From: Acidobacteriota bacterium
GTDB lineage: Bacteria; Acidobacteriota; Terriglobia; Bryobacterales; Bryobacteraceae
Assembly (NCBI GenBank): GCA_017304135.1
Contig: JAFLBB010000009.1
Span: 28,488 to 92,487 of the forward strand
Reading direction: 5' to 3'
Length of the DNA stretch: 64,000 nt
Under the pieces are notes generated by a model that saw nothing but the letters and a program-made list of their open reading frames with translations, did not search any database and had not been told where the DNA came from. Shown piece by piece: positions 17,399 to 28,534 of the stretch (position 1 is its first letter; each line of letters begins with the position of its first letter). The position numbers and the translations under genes were made by a program.

Positions 17399-19086
17399 CT
17401 AGCGGCTGGCCTGTTGCGGGGCGATGAATCGCTGCCAGCCCTGCAAAAAGAGGACAGCGCCATTGCGATGCGGCGGGATGTAGCGGCCGAAGAGCGCGCT
17501 GCGGCCGAAGCGGGCCGACTGGGCGGACCAGAACGCGGGCCAATCGATGACGCCGCGGTCGGCGAGTTCATCGTTGATGGCCTTCAGCAAGGGATCGTTG
17601 ATGGTGAGCGTGCCAGTGGAGCGCGTGGCGATGACGTGCGCGGCGGGGGCGCGTTCTACCAGAGGCAGGAAGTGTTCGGTGCCTCGGCAGCCGCCGAGGA
17701 AGACGAAGCGGGCCTCCGGCGCGACGGCTGCAATGGCCTTGGGCACATGATAGGCGTGGCCGCGTTGGACGAACAGTGTGGCCGCGCCGCGTTGGGTGAG
17801 CAGCGTGGCAAGCGTGTCGTTCGCTTCGCGTTCCGCGCCTTCCCAGGCCATGCTGATGGCCCCGTTGGCCGGGCGCGGGCGGTTGGCGAAGACCTCGACG
17901 GTGACACCGGATGCGCCCGTGCGGGAGACGCGGATGTAAGAGGCGCGGCCATCGGCGGCGGCGCGCTCGTCCCACTGCCAGCGCGGGTCCTTCTTGTACA
18001 GGGCTTCGAAGGCGGCAAACGAAGCCACGCCGTCGTCGTCATCGAAGAACATCATGCGCTGGGTGCAGCGGCGTTGGGGGCAGGCTTGGGCGGCGTCGAG
18101 CGTGTCGGCGGCGGGCAGGTGGGCGCGGTAGGGCGCGGCCAGGGCGCGGGTGGCGGGTTCGAGCGCGCCGGGGCGTAAGCGTTCCAGCCAGGCGGCGAGG
18201 AGCCCGGCGATGGGTTCGTTGGCGGCGGCTACTTTGCGCAACGCGGCTTCCAGGGCGCGGTGCGGTGCAAGCGCGGCATAGGCTTCCAGGATCTCCGCGG
18301 CCAGCGCGCCCTCAGTGACGGGGTCGGGCGACGAAGCAATGCCCTCGGCGGCCAGGGCGAGCAGGCGCGCGTTCCCTGCCCCGGCCAGCGTGGCGAGCGC
18401 GCTCTGGCGGTCGGCGCGAATGGCTTCCACCAGAAAGTGGCGGGCGCGCAGGAAGCGAGATTCCTGCATGGCGGCGAGCAGCCGGCCACCGGCGAGGCGC
18501 GGGGCGAGTTCGTGGTCAAAGAAGCGGGCGAAGCTGATCTCGCTCTCTTCGCGCTGGCCGTAAGCGAGCAGCGCGTAGAGGTCGCGCGCGGGCATGCGGG
18601 CCACACCCGAGGCGGCACGGCTTTCCCCGCCCTCCATCCAGGCGCTGCGGATGGTTTCGGCTTCCTGGTGGAGGACGCGGTCAAAGAGCGCGTCCGGGCC
18701 TTGGAGGCGCAGCGTGACGAGTTGGTGGAAGTACGCCTCGCGGCGTGCGGCGAGCGCGAGAGCCTGGTCAAACGAGAGTGATTTGTCTGCAATCTGGCGA
18801 TAGAAGACGGCCGCGGCCGGGCAAGCGGATTCGGGGACGCAGCGGGCTTCGGCAAAGCGCAGCAGCACGCGCACGGCAGGCGGGGCTGAAGAGATCGCCT
18901 GGGCGATGGGCCGCGAGCCGCTGCGCAGCAGGACGACAGCTTCGTCCGGCGCCGCGGCGGCGGCCTCCGCAATCGCGGCATCGGAGTGGCGTTCGGCTTC
19001 GCGCAACAGCACGCGCGGCGAAGGCGCATCGGCGCGCAGCAACAGTGTGGACAGCGTGAGGGCGGCGAATAAAGCGCCGGCCCGCA

Positions 19087-19087
<1 letters not shown>
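17399..19087 (-). CDS. exported protein with putative caspase-like (clan CD) His/Cys dyad
   Basis: No standard family was recognised with certainty. The 562-residue product has a signal peptide (MRAGALFAALTLSTLLLRAD) and an Ala-rich alpha-helical region of about 300 residues that looks like helical repeats. A C-terminal alpha/beta domain (about 375-540) follows. In that domain a hydrophobic strand ends in Q-R-G-H444 and the next strand is F-V-F-L-G-G-C467-R-G. The same strand-H, strand-C order is seen in CHAT, gingipain and caspase-type peptidases. Its ATG overlaps the thiC stop (TGATG) and the phosphodiesterase gene follows after 10 nt. Peptidase activity is inference. Confidence 0.55.
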
Positions 19088-21711
<2,624 letters not shown>

Positions 21712-21733
<22 letters not shown>

Positions 21734-22950
21734 TACTCTTTCTGGGATTCAGCCTGGCCGCCGCCGATGACACGGCCGAGTTTCGCGCGCGGCGCGAGGC
21801 GTTGCGCAAAGCCACGCCGGGGGCGCTCGTCTATGTGCCCGGAGGAACGGAAGAAGAAAAAGGGAACATCCGCTCCGGTTTTGTGCAGGACCCCAACTTC
21901 TATTACCTGACGGGCTGGATGGAGCCGGGGGCGGCGGCGCTGATTGGTCCGGGCGTGGACGTGCTGCTGCTGCCGGAGCCCAACGCGACACGTGAACGGT
22001 ATACCGGCAAGAAGGACCATGCGGGTACGCCGGGCATTGCCGCGCGCACGGGCTTCGAGCAGGTGGCCAACATAACCGCATTGAAGGAGCTGCTGGCGGC
22101 GCAGGGCGACGCGCGGCTGCTCTCGGTGCGCATGCCGGCGCCCGAAGCGTTGAAGGATGCCGCCGGCCAACGGGAAGTAGGCTCGGCGCTGGAGGCGCTT
22201 GCGCGGCTGCGCATGGTGAAGTCGGCTAAAGAGGTGGCGTTGATCCAGCACACCACCGACGTCACCATCGAGGCGCACAAAGCGGCCTGGCGGCGCACCG
22301 CGCCGGGGCTGCGCGAATACCAGATCGCAGCCACGATGAGCAACGTCTATTTCGAGGCAGGCTGTGAACGGCACGGCTATCCGCCCATCGTCGCTTCGGG
22401 ACCGAACGCGATCATCCTCCACTATCAGGCCAACAAGCGCAAGATGGACTCAGGCGAGTTGCTGCTGATGGACGTCGGGGCCGAGTGCGCCATGTATACG
22501 GCCGACATCACGCGCACCATTCCGGTAAACGGCAAATTCACCGCGCGGCAGCGCGAGCTTTATAACGCCGTGTTGAAGGCCTCCGACGCCGCCATCGCCG
22601 CGGCCAAGCCGGGTGTCACCTTCGCCAGCCTGAACGAACTGGCGCGCAAGACGCTGCGCGAGGCGGGCACGGCCAAGGGCGGCAAGACGCTCGACAACTA
22701 CCTCACTTACTTCCTCGGGCATGGCGTGGGCCTGGAAGTGCACGATCCGACCGACCGGCCGGGCGCCCTGCAACCGGGCATGATTGTCACCATCGAACCG
22801 GGCGTGTACATTCCCGAAGAGGGCATCGGCATTCGCATCGAAGACATGATCGTGATCACCGAGACAGGGGCGCGCAACATGACCGAAGCGCTGCCGCGCA
22901 CACCCGAGGCGATTGAGAAGTTCATGGCGCGCGGAAAGTCCGCCCGTTAG
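21712..22950 (+). CDS. exported M24 aminopeptidase P-type metallopeptidase
   Basis: A 412-residue protein from GTG 21712, where a signal peptide starts (V-I-R-P-V-F-S-L-L-F-L-G-F-S-L-A-A-A). The AMP N-terminal domain (residues about 20-160) is followed by the pita-bread domain with the five metal ligands D254, D265, H337, E362 and E377. H-G-V-G-L-E-V-H and E-P-G-V-Y-I-P-E are textbook M24 segments. It likely removes X-Pro N-terminal residues from periplasmic peptides. The longer frame from 21562 has no conserved sequence. The gene ends 2 nt before the histidine kinase gene. Confidence 0.9.
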
Positions 22951-22952
22951 CC

Positions 22953-24788
22953 ATGCGCCGGACGCCGGGAATTCTCTATGCCGCCTTGCTGGGAGCGGTG
23001 TTCGGCTTTGCTCTGCTCGCCGGCTGGACGACGCTGGCGGCGCAAATCGACTCCGATGTTTACGACTTTCTGTTCCGATTGGATCAACGCACGCCGCCGC
23101 CCGCGACCTCGGTGATCTACGGCATCGATGAGCGAACGCTGCGGCAGGGCGGCGGGCTGGCCGGGCTGCGCGGCATTCTCGCCGATGGGCTTGAACGGTT
23201 GCGGCCGTGCTTACCGACAGCGGTGGCGCTCGACATTGTGCTCGCCGATGAGACGGCGGCAAAGGAAGAGAACGACCGCCTGATCTGGACGCTGGGGCGC
23301 CTGCCGAACGTCGTGCTGGCGTCGAACCTGACCGCCCATGGCTGGGAAAACCCGCTGGCGCAACTCCCGCGCAAGGCGACAGGGCATGTGCATTCCGATC
23401 CAGACCCGTATGACAACGTGGTGCGGCAGATCTCACTCGAAAAGGTGGCCGGCCGCGAGCGGCAGTGGGCGCTGGCGCTGGAGACGTTCAAGGCGATGCA
23501 TCCGGAAGCCGTGATTGAGGAGGACCCCAGTGGGTTGACCATCGACGGTGTGCGCCTGCCCTCGCCGCGCGAAGCGGCGCGTCCGCTGCTGGTGAAGTTC
23601 CGGCCGGCGTCGGCGCCCGTGCCGGAGGTGACGTTTGCGGAGCTGGCCGAGAAAAACCACTGCGCGGCGTTCTTTGAGAAGGCGGTGTTCGTCGGCATCA
23701 CGGCGCAAAGCGCGGCGCAGGATCGACACTCGACGCCGCTCAGCTTCGGCCAGACGATGGTCGGCGTAGCCATCAACGCGAATGCCTACGAGACGCTGGC
23801 TTCGCGCGCGTTCCTGCGGCCGGCGGGGAATCTGGAGACGGTCGGACTGGCGCTGGCCATCACGCTCGCGGCCGGGGCGATCTTCTACCTGCTCAGCGGT
23901 TGGATGGCGTACGCATCGGCGGCGGTGTTGCTGGTGACAGTGCATGCGCTCACCTGGGCGGCCTTTCGCCAGGGAATCGTCTTCCCGTACACAACGCCGC
24001 TGGTGGCGGTGTGGTTGGGGACGGCTGCCACGGCATCGTTCCAGTACTTCGTCACACGGCGGCAGTTGCACAAAGCCGAAGCCGACCGCTCGCGATACCA
24101 GCAGGCGATTCACTTCGTGGCCCACGAAATGCGCTCACCGCTCACGGCGATTCAAGGCTCAAGCGAGTTGATGGGCCGCTACAAACTGCCGGAAGAGAAG
24201 CGCGCCCAGATGGCGCAGATGATCCACTCCGAATCGCAGCGGCTGGGGCGGTTAATTCAAACGTTCCTCGATGTGGAGCGACTGAGCGAGGGGCAGATGG
24301 AGTTGGCGCGCGAACCGTTCGCCATGGGCGATGTAGTACGGGCATCACTCGAGCGGGCGCAGCCGCTGGCCGAGCGCAAGCGCATGACGATGACGCTTGA
24401 GTCGCTCGATGAGTGCACGCTCAAGGGCGACCGCGAGCTGATGGAATACGCCGTCTACAACCTGTTGACCAACGCCGTGAAATACTCTCCAGCCGAAACA
24501 CAGGTGACCGTGTTCACGGCCATGAGCGGCGGCACGCTGCGGCTGAGCGTGCGCGACCAGGGCATCGGAATGGATGAGAAGGAAGCCAGGAAAATCTTCA
24601 CCAAGTTCTACCGCACCAAGCGTGCCGAGCAGAGCGGCGAGGCTGGCACGGGGATCGGGCTTTCCATCGTCGAACAAATCGTTGTGCATCATGGTGGCAG
24701 AATAGAGGTACAGAGCTCGCCCGGAGCGGGCTCGTGTTTCACGATGGTCCTGCCGGTGGAGGACGCGTTGGAGTCCGGCGGGAAGTAA
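22953..24788 (+). CDS. CHASE2-domain sensor histidine kinase
   Basis: A 611-residue membrane kinase. After an N-terminal helix (about 8-28), an extracytoplasmic CHASE2 domain spans about 30-290 (D-S-D-V-Y-D-F-L-F-R near its start, F-V-G-I-T-A-Q-S-A-A-Q-D near its end). About three helices follow (290-370). HisKA has H391 in F-V-A-H-E-M-R-S-P-L; HATPase has the N box N-L-L-T-N-A-V-K-Y, D-Q-G-I-G-M and G-T-G-I-G-L-S-I. It starts 2 nt after the peptidase stop and is followed 12 nt later by the response regulator, its likely partner. The stimulus is unknown. Confidence 0.93.
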   Translation: MRRTPGILYAALLGAVFGFALLAGWTTLAAQIDSDVYDFLFRLDQRTPPPATSVIYGIDERTLRQGGGLAGLRGILADGLERLRPCLPTAVALDIVLADETAAKEENDRLIWTLGRLPNVVLASNLTAHGWENPLAQLPRKATGHVHSDPDPYDNVVRQISLEKVAGRERQWALALETFKAMHPEAVIEEDPSGLTIDGVRLPSPREAARPLLVKFRPASAPVPEVTFAELAEKNHCAAFFEKAVFVGITAQSAAQDRHSTPLSFGQTMVGVAINANAYETLASRAFLRPAGNLETVGLALAITLAAGAIFYLLSGWMAYASAAVLLVTVHALTWAAFRQGIVFPYTTPLVAVWLGTAATASFQYFVTRRQLHKAEADRSRYQQAIHFVAHEMRSPLTAIQGSSELMGRYKLPEEKRAQMAQMIHSESQRLGRLIQTFLDVERLSEGQMELAREPFAMGDVVRASLERAQPLAERKRMTMTLESLDECTLKGDRELMEYAVYNLLTNAVKYSPAETQVTVFTAMSGGTLRLSVRDQGIGMDEKEARKIFTKFYRTKRAEQSGEAGTGIGLSIVEQIVVHHGGRIEVQSSPGAGSCFTMVLPVEDALESGGK

Positions 24789-24800
24789 GTAGAGGTTAGT

Positions 24801-26120
24801 TTGGCATCCCTGTTGTTAGTGGAAGACGACGCGAGCGTGCGCAATACCATCGTCACGTTCCTGGAGCTGGAAGGCTACCAGGTGGAGGCGGTATCAACCA
24901 CGCACGAAGCGCTGGAGAAGCTCGGCGGCGGCGGATATCCGATCGTTTTGTCCGATATTTACCTGGATGAGCGCACCGGGCTCGACGTGCTGGCGGCGGC
25001 GCGCAAGGCCAATCCGCGCTGCGCGGTGATCCTCATGACCGGCCGTGGATCGATGGAAACCGTCATGAAGGCCACCGAGGGCGGCGCCTTTGACTACATC
25101 GCCAAGCCGTTCAAGCTCGACCACATGCTGGAGACGCTGAAGCGCGCCGAGGCGACGCTGCTGCCGGCCGAGGGCGACGAGGAGACCGAGATCGACGACT
25201 TGCCGGAGTCGGAGATGATCGGCAGTTCGATGGCCATGGTTGAGTTGTATAAGACCATCTCGCGCGTGGCGCCGACCGATGCCACCGTGCTCATCGAAGG
25301 GGAAACCGGCACGGGCAAGGAGATGATTGCCCGCATGATCCACCGCCATAGCAAGCGTGCCAACGCGACCTTCCAGCCTGTGGATTGCGCCTCGATTGCG
25401 CCGTCGCTGCTCGAAAGCGAACTCTTCGGCGCGGTGAAGGGCGCCTACACGGGCGCCGACCGTGATCGCACGGGCGTGTTCGAAGCAGCCAATCACGGCA
25501 CGGTGTTTCTCGACGAAATCGGCGAGGTCGATCCTGGATTTCAGACTAAGTTGTTGCGGTTCCTGCAGGAGCGCACGGTGCGCCCGCTGGGCAGCTCGCG
25601 CACGCACGAGGTGGATGTGCGCGTGATCTCAGCCACCAACCGCGACATCTCAAAAATGGTGGAGGAGAAGAAATTCCGCGAGGACCTCTATTACCGCTTG
25701 AACGCGATTCCGCTGCGCCTGCCGCCGCTGCGCGAGCGCGCGGGTGACATTCCGCTACTGGCGCACTACTTCCTGAGGAAGTACAACGAGCGCTACGGGC
25801 TGAACTCGAAGTTAACCGAAAGCGGCGTGAACGCGATGACCGGCTATACGTGGCCGGGCAACGTGCGGCAATTGCAGCACCTGTTGGAGCGGCTGGTCAT
25901 CCTCTCGCCTGGCGGGAGAGTGGACGACGAAGCCGTGGGCGACGCGATTTCGGCCACCGAGCCGCGCGACAACGCAAGCGAGTCGCTGGCTGATGCCGAA
26001 GCCGAGCAGATCCGCCGCGTGATGGCGGCGACGAACGGCAACAAGAGCCGCGCCTCGCGCATTCTCGGCATCGAGCGCAAGACGCTCTACCGCAAGCTCG
26101 AACGGTTGGGGATGGCGTAG
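24801..26120 (+). CDS. NtrC-family sigma54-dependent response regulator
   Basis: A 439-residue regulator with a receiver domain (phosphoacceptor D52 in V-L-S-D-I-Y-L-D), an AAA+ domain and a Fis-type helix-turn-helix. The AAA+ domain has Walker A G-E-T-G-T-G-K-E near 167, G-A-Y-T-G-A near 214 and F-L-D-E-I-G-E. The helix-turn-helix covers about 405-437 (N-K-S-R-A-S-R-I-L-G-I). The GAYTGA loop means it contacts sigma54. It starts at TTG 24801 after AGAGG. It is paired with the CHASE2 kinase just upstream. Its targets are not visible; no clear GG-N10-GC element was found upstream of the nearby PEP-CTERM genes. Confidence 0.95.
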   Translation: MASLLLVEDDASVRNTIVTFLELEGYQVEAVSTTHEALEKLGGGGYPIVLSDIYLDERTGLDVLAAARKANPRCAVILMTGRGSMETVMKATEGGAFDYIAKPFKLDHMLETLKRAEATLLPAEGDEETEIDDLPESEMIGSSMAMVELYKTISRVAPTDATVLIEGETGTGKEMIARMIHRHSKRANATFQPVDCASIAPSLLESELFGAVKGAYTGADRDRTGVFEAANHGTVFLDEIGEVDPGFQTKLLRFLQERTVRPLGSSRTHEVDVRVISATNRDISKMVEEKKFREDLYYRLNAIPLRLPPLRERAGDIPLLAHYFLRKYNERYGLNSKLTESGVNAMTGYTWPGNVRQLQHLLERLVILSPGGRVDDEAVGDAISATEPRDNASESLADAEAEQIRRVMAATNGNKSRASRILGIERKTLYRKLERLGMA

Positions 26121-26125
26121 CCGCG

Positions 26126-26572
26126 TTAGCTGAGCTTGGCGCGGACCTTGTCGCTGAGGGCCTTGCCATCGGCGCGTTTGCCGGTGAGTTTGGCCTGCGC
26201 CGCCTTCATCACGACGCCCATCTGCTTGGCGCTGGTGATGCCGGTTTCGGCAAGCGCGGCGGCGATGGCGGCTTCGATTTCATCCTCGGTGGCCATGGCC
26301 GGCATGTAGCCTTCGATGATGGCGATCTCGGCCTCTTCCTTGGCGGCCAGTTCTTCTCGCCCGCCCTTGCGGAACATGTCGACGGATTCGCGGCGCTGCT
26401 TGAGCAGCGTGTTCAGCAGTTGCTGCTCGGCCTGCTCGTCGGCCTCCTTCATGTTGTCGGCCTTGTACTTCATGAGGCCGGTTTTGATGAAGCGGACAGC
26501 GCCCAAGCGCGTCTCATCCTTGGCCTTCATGGCCTCGACCATGTCTTTTTGCACGCGTTCCATCAGGGACAT
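26126..26572 (-). CDS. YqeY/GatB-like domain protein
   Basis: A 148-residue YqeY protein: M-K-A-K-D-x-x-R-L-G-A-V-R near the start, R-R-E-S-V-D-M-F-R-K-G-G-R in the middle, and the C-terminal G-x-V-M-K-A-A-Q-A-K-L-T-G-K-x-A-D-G. The family shares the tRNA-binding helical domain of GatB, but its role is not established. It converges on the response regulator gene with only 5 nt between stops. Confidence 0.9.
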   Translation of the reverse strand: MSLMERVQKDMVEAMKAKDETRLGAVRFIKTGLMKYKADNMKEADEQAEQQLLNTLLKQRRESVDMFRKGGREELAAKEEAEIAIIEGYMPAMATEDEIEAAIAAALAETGITSAKQMGVVMKAAQAKLTGKRADGKALSDKVRAKLS

Positions 26573-26743
26573 ACAGGACTAGCTTAGCGCGGTGCTTGCC
26601 GCACGGCCTCCGCGGCCCAGGCGCGAGCGGCGGTGGACGGCTTCAGGCGGCGTCGAGATCCAGGCGGATGCGGCAACCGAGGGCGGCGGCAACAGCGGGG
26701 TGAGGCTGGAGTGGGTAGTGTAGGATGAAGACATCATGGGACT

Positions 26744-26779
26744 GACATTCCTCGCAATGCAAGAACAGCGGAGAATGTC
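26744..26779 (+). promoter_or_regulatory. inverted repeat upstream of the relB-like gene, possible operator
   Basis: GACATTC (26744-26750) and GAATGTC (26773-26779) form an inverted repeat with a 22-nt spacer, ending 17 nt before the antitoxin ATG. Antitoxin autoregulation at such sites is usual for RelB families. The remainder of the gap 26573-26796 shows no gene I can support. Confidence 0.35.
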
Positions 26780-26796
26780 CTCGTTGGAAGTCATAG

Positions 26797-27066
26797 ATGT
26801 CCACTGACACACTGCAAAACAAGGCCCACGAGCTGATTGGCCAACTGGACCCCGACAAGCTTGCTGCTGTTGTCCATTTGCTGGAAGTCATGGTAGAAGA
26901 CAATGATGAAGATGAGGTGATCAGCGCGGAAGAAGAGGCCGCCGTCGCCCGCTCCAAGGAGTGGTTCCAACACAACGAGGGCATTCCCTTCGAGCAGTTC
27001 GTCGCCGATCTCGGCTTCACGATGGATCAGGTCCGCACCAACACCCGCGAGAACCCGGCCGCTTGA
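26797..27066 (+). CDS. RelB-like antitoxin
   Basis: An 89-residue acidic protein. The N-terminus (residues 1-35: K-A-H-E-L-I-G-Q-L-D-P-D-K-L-A-A-V-V-H-L-L-E-V-M) resembles antitoxins that pair with RelE/ParE toxins. The acidic middle (E-D-N-D-E-D-E-V) and the C-terminal W-F-Q-H-N-E-G-I-P-F segment would wrap the toxin. The next gene starts inside its stop (TTGA), the typical antitoxin-first arrangement. An inverted repeat upstream may be its operator. Confidence 0.75.
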   Translation: MSTDTLQNKAHELIGQLDPDKLAAVVHLLEVMVEDNDEDEVISAEEEAAVARSKEWFQHNEGIPFEQFVADLGFTMDQVRTNTRENPAA

Positions 27067-27311
27067 AGCGGATCATCTTCTCCGAGGAGGCCAAAGCCGA
27101 CATCCGCGCCCTCCCGCAGTACATCGCCATGAACGTCCTGACGGCGATCCACGGTCTGGCCGAGCACGGCTCCGGGAACGTGAAAGAGCTCAAAGCCAAG
27201 GCCGGCGAGAAGCGTCTTCGCGTCGGCGATCACCGCGTCCGCTACACCGAGGAACACCCCGACATCCTGCGTATTCACACGGTCAAGAATCGCAGGGACG
27301 CCTACCGGTAG
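27063..27311 (+). CDS. RelE/ParE-family toxin
   Basis: An 82-residue basic protein read from TTG 27063, overlapping the antitoxin stop by 4 bp. The family pattern is clear: I-I-F-S-E-E-A-K-A-D-I-R-A-L, then G-x-V-K-E-L-K-A-K-A-G-E-K-R-L-R-V-G-D-H-R-V-R-Y and the closing I-H-T-V-K-N-R-R-D-A-Y-R. RelE members cut mRNA at the ribosome and ParE members poison gyrase. The R-L-R-V-G-x-x-R-V and C-terminal K-x-R-x-x-Y-R favour the RelE side. Its 3' end overlaps a truncated Rhs remnant on the other strand. Confidence 0.8.
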   Translation: MKRIIFSEEAKADIRALPQYIAMNVLTAIHGLAEHGSGNVKELKAKAGEKRLRVGDHRVRYTEEHPDILRIHTVKNRRDAYR

Positions 27312-27363
27312 AGAGGTCGAGTCGACTCCCATCCCGTTCCTTGCCGGTGAACTGCAACGTCAT
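27283..27363 (-). pseudogene. truncated start of a second Rhs core (F-T-G-K-E-R-D remnant)
   Basis: A 26-codon frame begins with an ATG that overlaps the stop of the membrane gene (ATGA) and reads M-T-L-Q-F-T-G-K-E-R-D. That matches the start of the intact core-tip protein at 28528, then diverges after G-K-E-R-D and stops inside relE. It looks like the head of a next core-tip unit cut off where the toxin-antitoxin pair now lies. Confidence 0.65.
27330..27356. repeat. Rhs core-start repeat, copy 1
   Basis: This 27-nt segment matches 28501-28527 at 24 of 27 positions in the same orientation. The repeats bracket the core-tip and membrane genes (about 1.17 kb apart) and code for F-T-G-K-E-R-D on the minus strand. 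Confidence 0.85.
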
Positions 27364-27755
27364 CTGCTCAGTTGATGCAGACCAGTTTGGCGCGCCTTTA
27401 TGGCGACGATTAATGTTGCCAAGACCAGGGCCGCGATGAATACTCGAAGTAGATCGAGTCTTCCCTGCCAGGCGACCACAATCACAGCCGGGATGAAGTA
27501 CGCAGCAAGGCAGGCGCTCCCTACGATAGGCACCCAGAGCCTCCATTCGCTAACCGACCACCACCAAAGAATCGCGCCGCCGAGAAGTAGCGTGGCTCCG
27601 ACGAAGACGATGACGTACCAAGCTGAGAAGGGTATCCCGTAGAGCCCCATGAGCGTGAGGTAAATTGCCCAGTAAAAGCCCATCACTGCTGTCGATAGAT
27701 ACAGAATACCGATCACATGTTTCACTGCGTACACCCGGGATCGCCACTCTTGCAA
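27360..27755 (-). CDS. small four-helix membrane protein, candidate immunity protein
   Basis: A 131-residue protein with four predicted transmembrane helices (about residues 13-33, 43-63, 71-91 and 101-120) and short loops; no family recognised. It begins inside the 3' end of the Rhs core-tip gene (34-nt overlap) and is followed directly by another Rhs core start. This is where an immunity gene sits in Rhs toxin loci, so an immunity role is plausible but inferred only from position. Sequence here is visibly poorer in GC than the neighbours (25 of 60 bases are G or C in 27661-27720), pointing to acquisition. A downstream GTG start is possible. Confidence 0.6.
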   Translation of the reverse strand: MQEWRSRVYAVKHVIGILYLSTAVMGFYWAIYLTLMGLYGIPFSAWYVIVFVGATLLLGGAILWWWSVSEWRLWVPIVGSACLAAYFIPAVIVVAWQGRLDLLRVFIAALVLATLIVAIKARQTGLHQLSR

Positions 27756-28528
27756 GGCGTTTGCTTGGTTTCGTTAACACTCCTATCCGGTCGAATCAAC
27801 GAGAATGGTGTCGCCCCCGGCGGCGGCATGTATTGGATCACTCCAGTCGTTGTCCCGTCTGCTCGGGTCACGTTGAGCTCGGAGGCTGGGAATTGTGCTG
27901 CAGTTCCGCTGACTCGGGTTACCGAGGCGTCCTGGTAAACCATGACGTTTAGGTTTGCTGTGATACCTGGCGTCAACACCCCAGGAACCGGAGACTCTGG
28001 ATTCTTCGTGTTTTGTTGGATGTTGATGATCGGCGTACCATTCGCATCGCGGCTACCTGTCGCTGTAGGCAGTCCAACAGTTGCAGTCTTTGTTCCAACC
28101 ACCCGGCCATTTTCAATCGTCGTGCTTGGGCCAGCGTGGGGGGCGACACTGATAATCGGGTTCCCTGGCCGAATACTTGGATCGGTCTCGATTCGGACTG
28201 AGATGGAGGTTCGGTGAGAGGCATTGGCTGCCGTACTGAATCCGCGATTGTCGCCGCCGTTGGTCTTTCCAAACACCGTAACCGACGCCGCTGGGATAAA
28301 AGTGCGGTAGGTGATCGTGACTTCTTCCAGCCCGTCCGGATCGACGAGCGCCAGTGGATTGTTGAGGACGTAAGAATACTTGTTCCACTTCTGGGGATTG
28401 GCCATCGTACGCATAGAATGGCCTTTGGGATCAGGGGTTGTAAACCTGCCCTGCGCCGACGCCATATACCGAGCCCCGAAGTAATCGAGGCCCGTCTCCG
28501 CATCCCGCTCCTTGCCGGTAAAGTGCAT
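27722..28528 (-). CDS. orphan Rhs core plus C-terminal tip protein
   Basis: The 268-residue protein starts directly with the Rhs-associated core: F-T-G-K-E-R-D-A-E-T-G-L-D-Y-F-G-A-R-Y at residues 3-21, G-R-F-T-T-P-D-P, and the P-L-A-L-V-D-P-D-G-L pretoxin boundary at about 58-67. The remaining 200 residues form a unique tip rich in Thr, Asn and Gly, ending with C-K-S-G-D-P-G-C. No nuclease or other known toxin motif is evident. It lacks a signal peptide and the YD-repeat shell. It starts 6 nt after the YD/TIGR03437 gene, whose end provides GAGG, so it may be co-translated. The arrangement resembles displaced Rhs tips. Confidence 0.75.
   Translation of the reverse strand: MHFTGKERDAETGLDYFGARYMASAQGRFTTPDPKGHSMRTMANPQKWNKYSYVLNNPLALVDPDGLEEVTITYRTFIPAASVTVFGKTNGGDNRGFSTAANASHRTSISVRIETDPSIRPGNPIISVAPHAGPSTTIENGRVVGTKTATVGLPTATGSRDANGTPIINIQQNTKNPESPVPGVLTPGITANLNVMVYQDASVTRVSGTAAQFPASELNVTRADGTTTGVIQYMPPPGATPFSLIRPDRSVNETKQTPCKSGDPGCTQ
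28501..28527. repeat. Rhs core-start repeat, copy 2
   Basis: This is the partner of 27330-27356 (24 of 27 identical, same orientation). It codes for the first residues of the intact Rhs core. Confidence 0.85.
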
Positions 28529-28534
28529 GCACCC

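Noticed and set aside
26643..26803. Minus-strand frame with C-E-E-C that could be a zinc-ribbon mini-protein
   Set aside because: It overlaps the relB start, has only one Cys pair plus a lone Cys and no ribosome site, and is more likely chance or a decayed gene.
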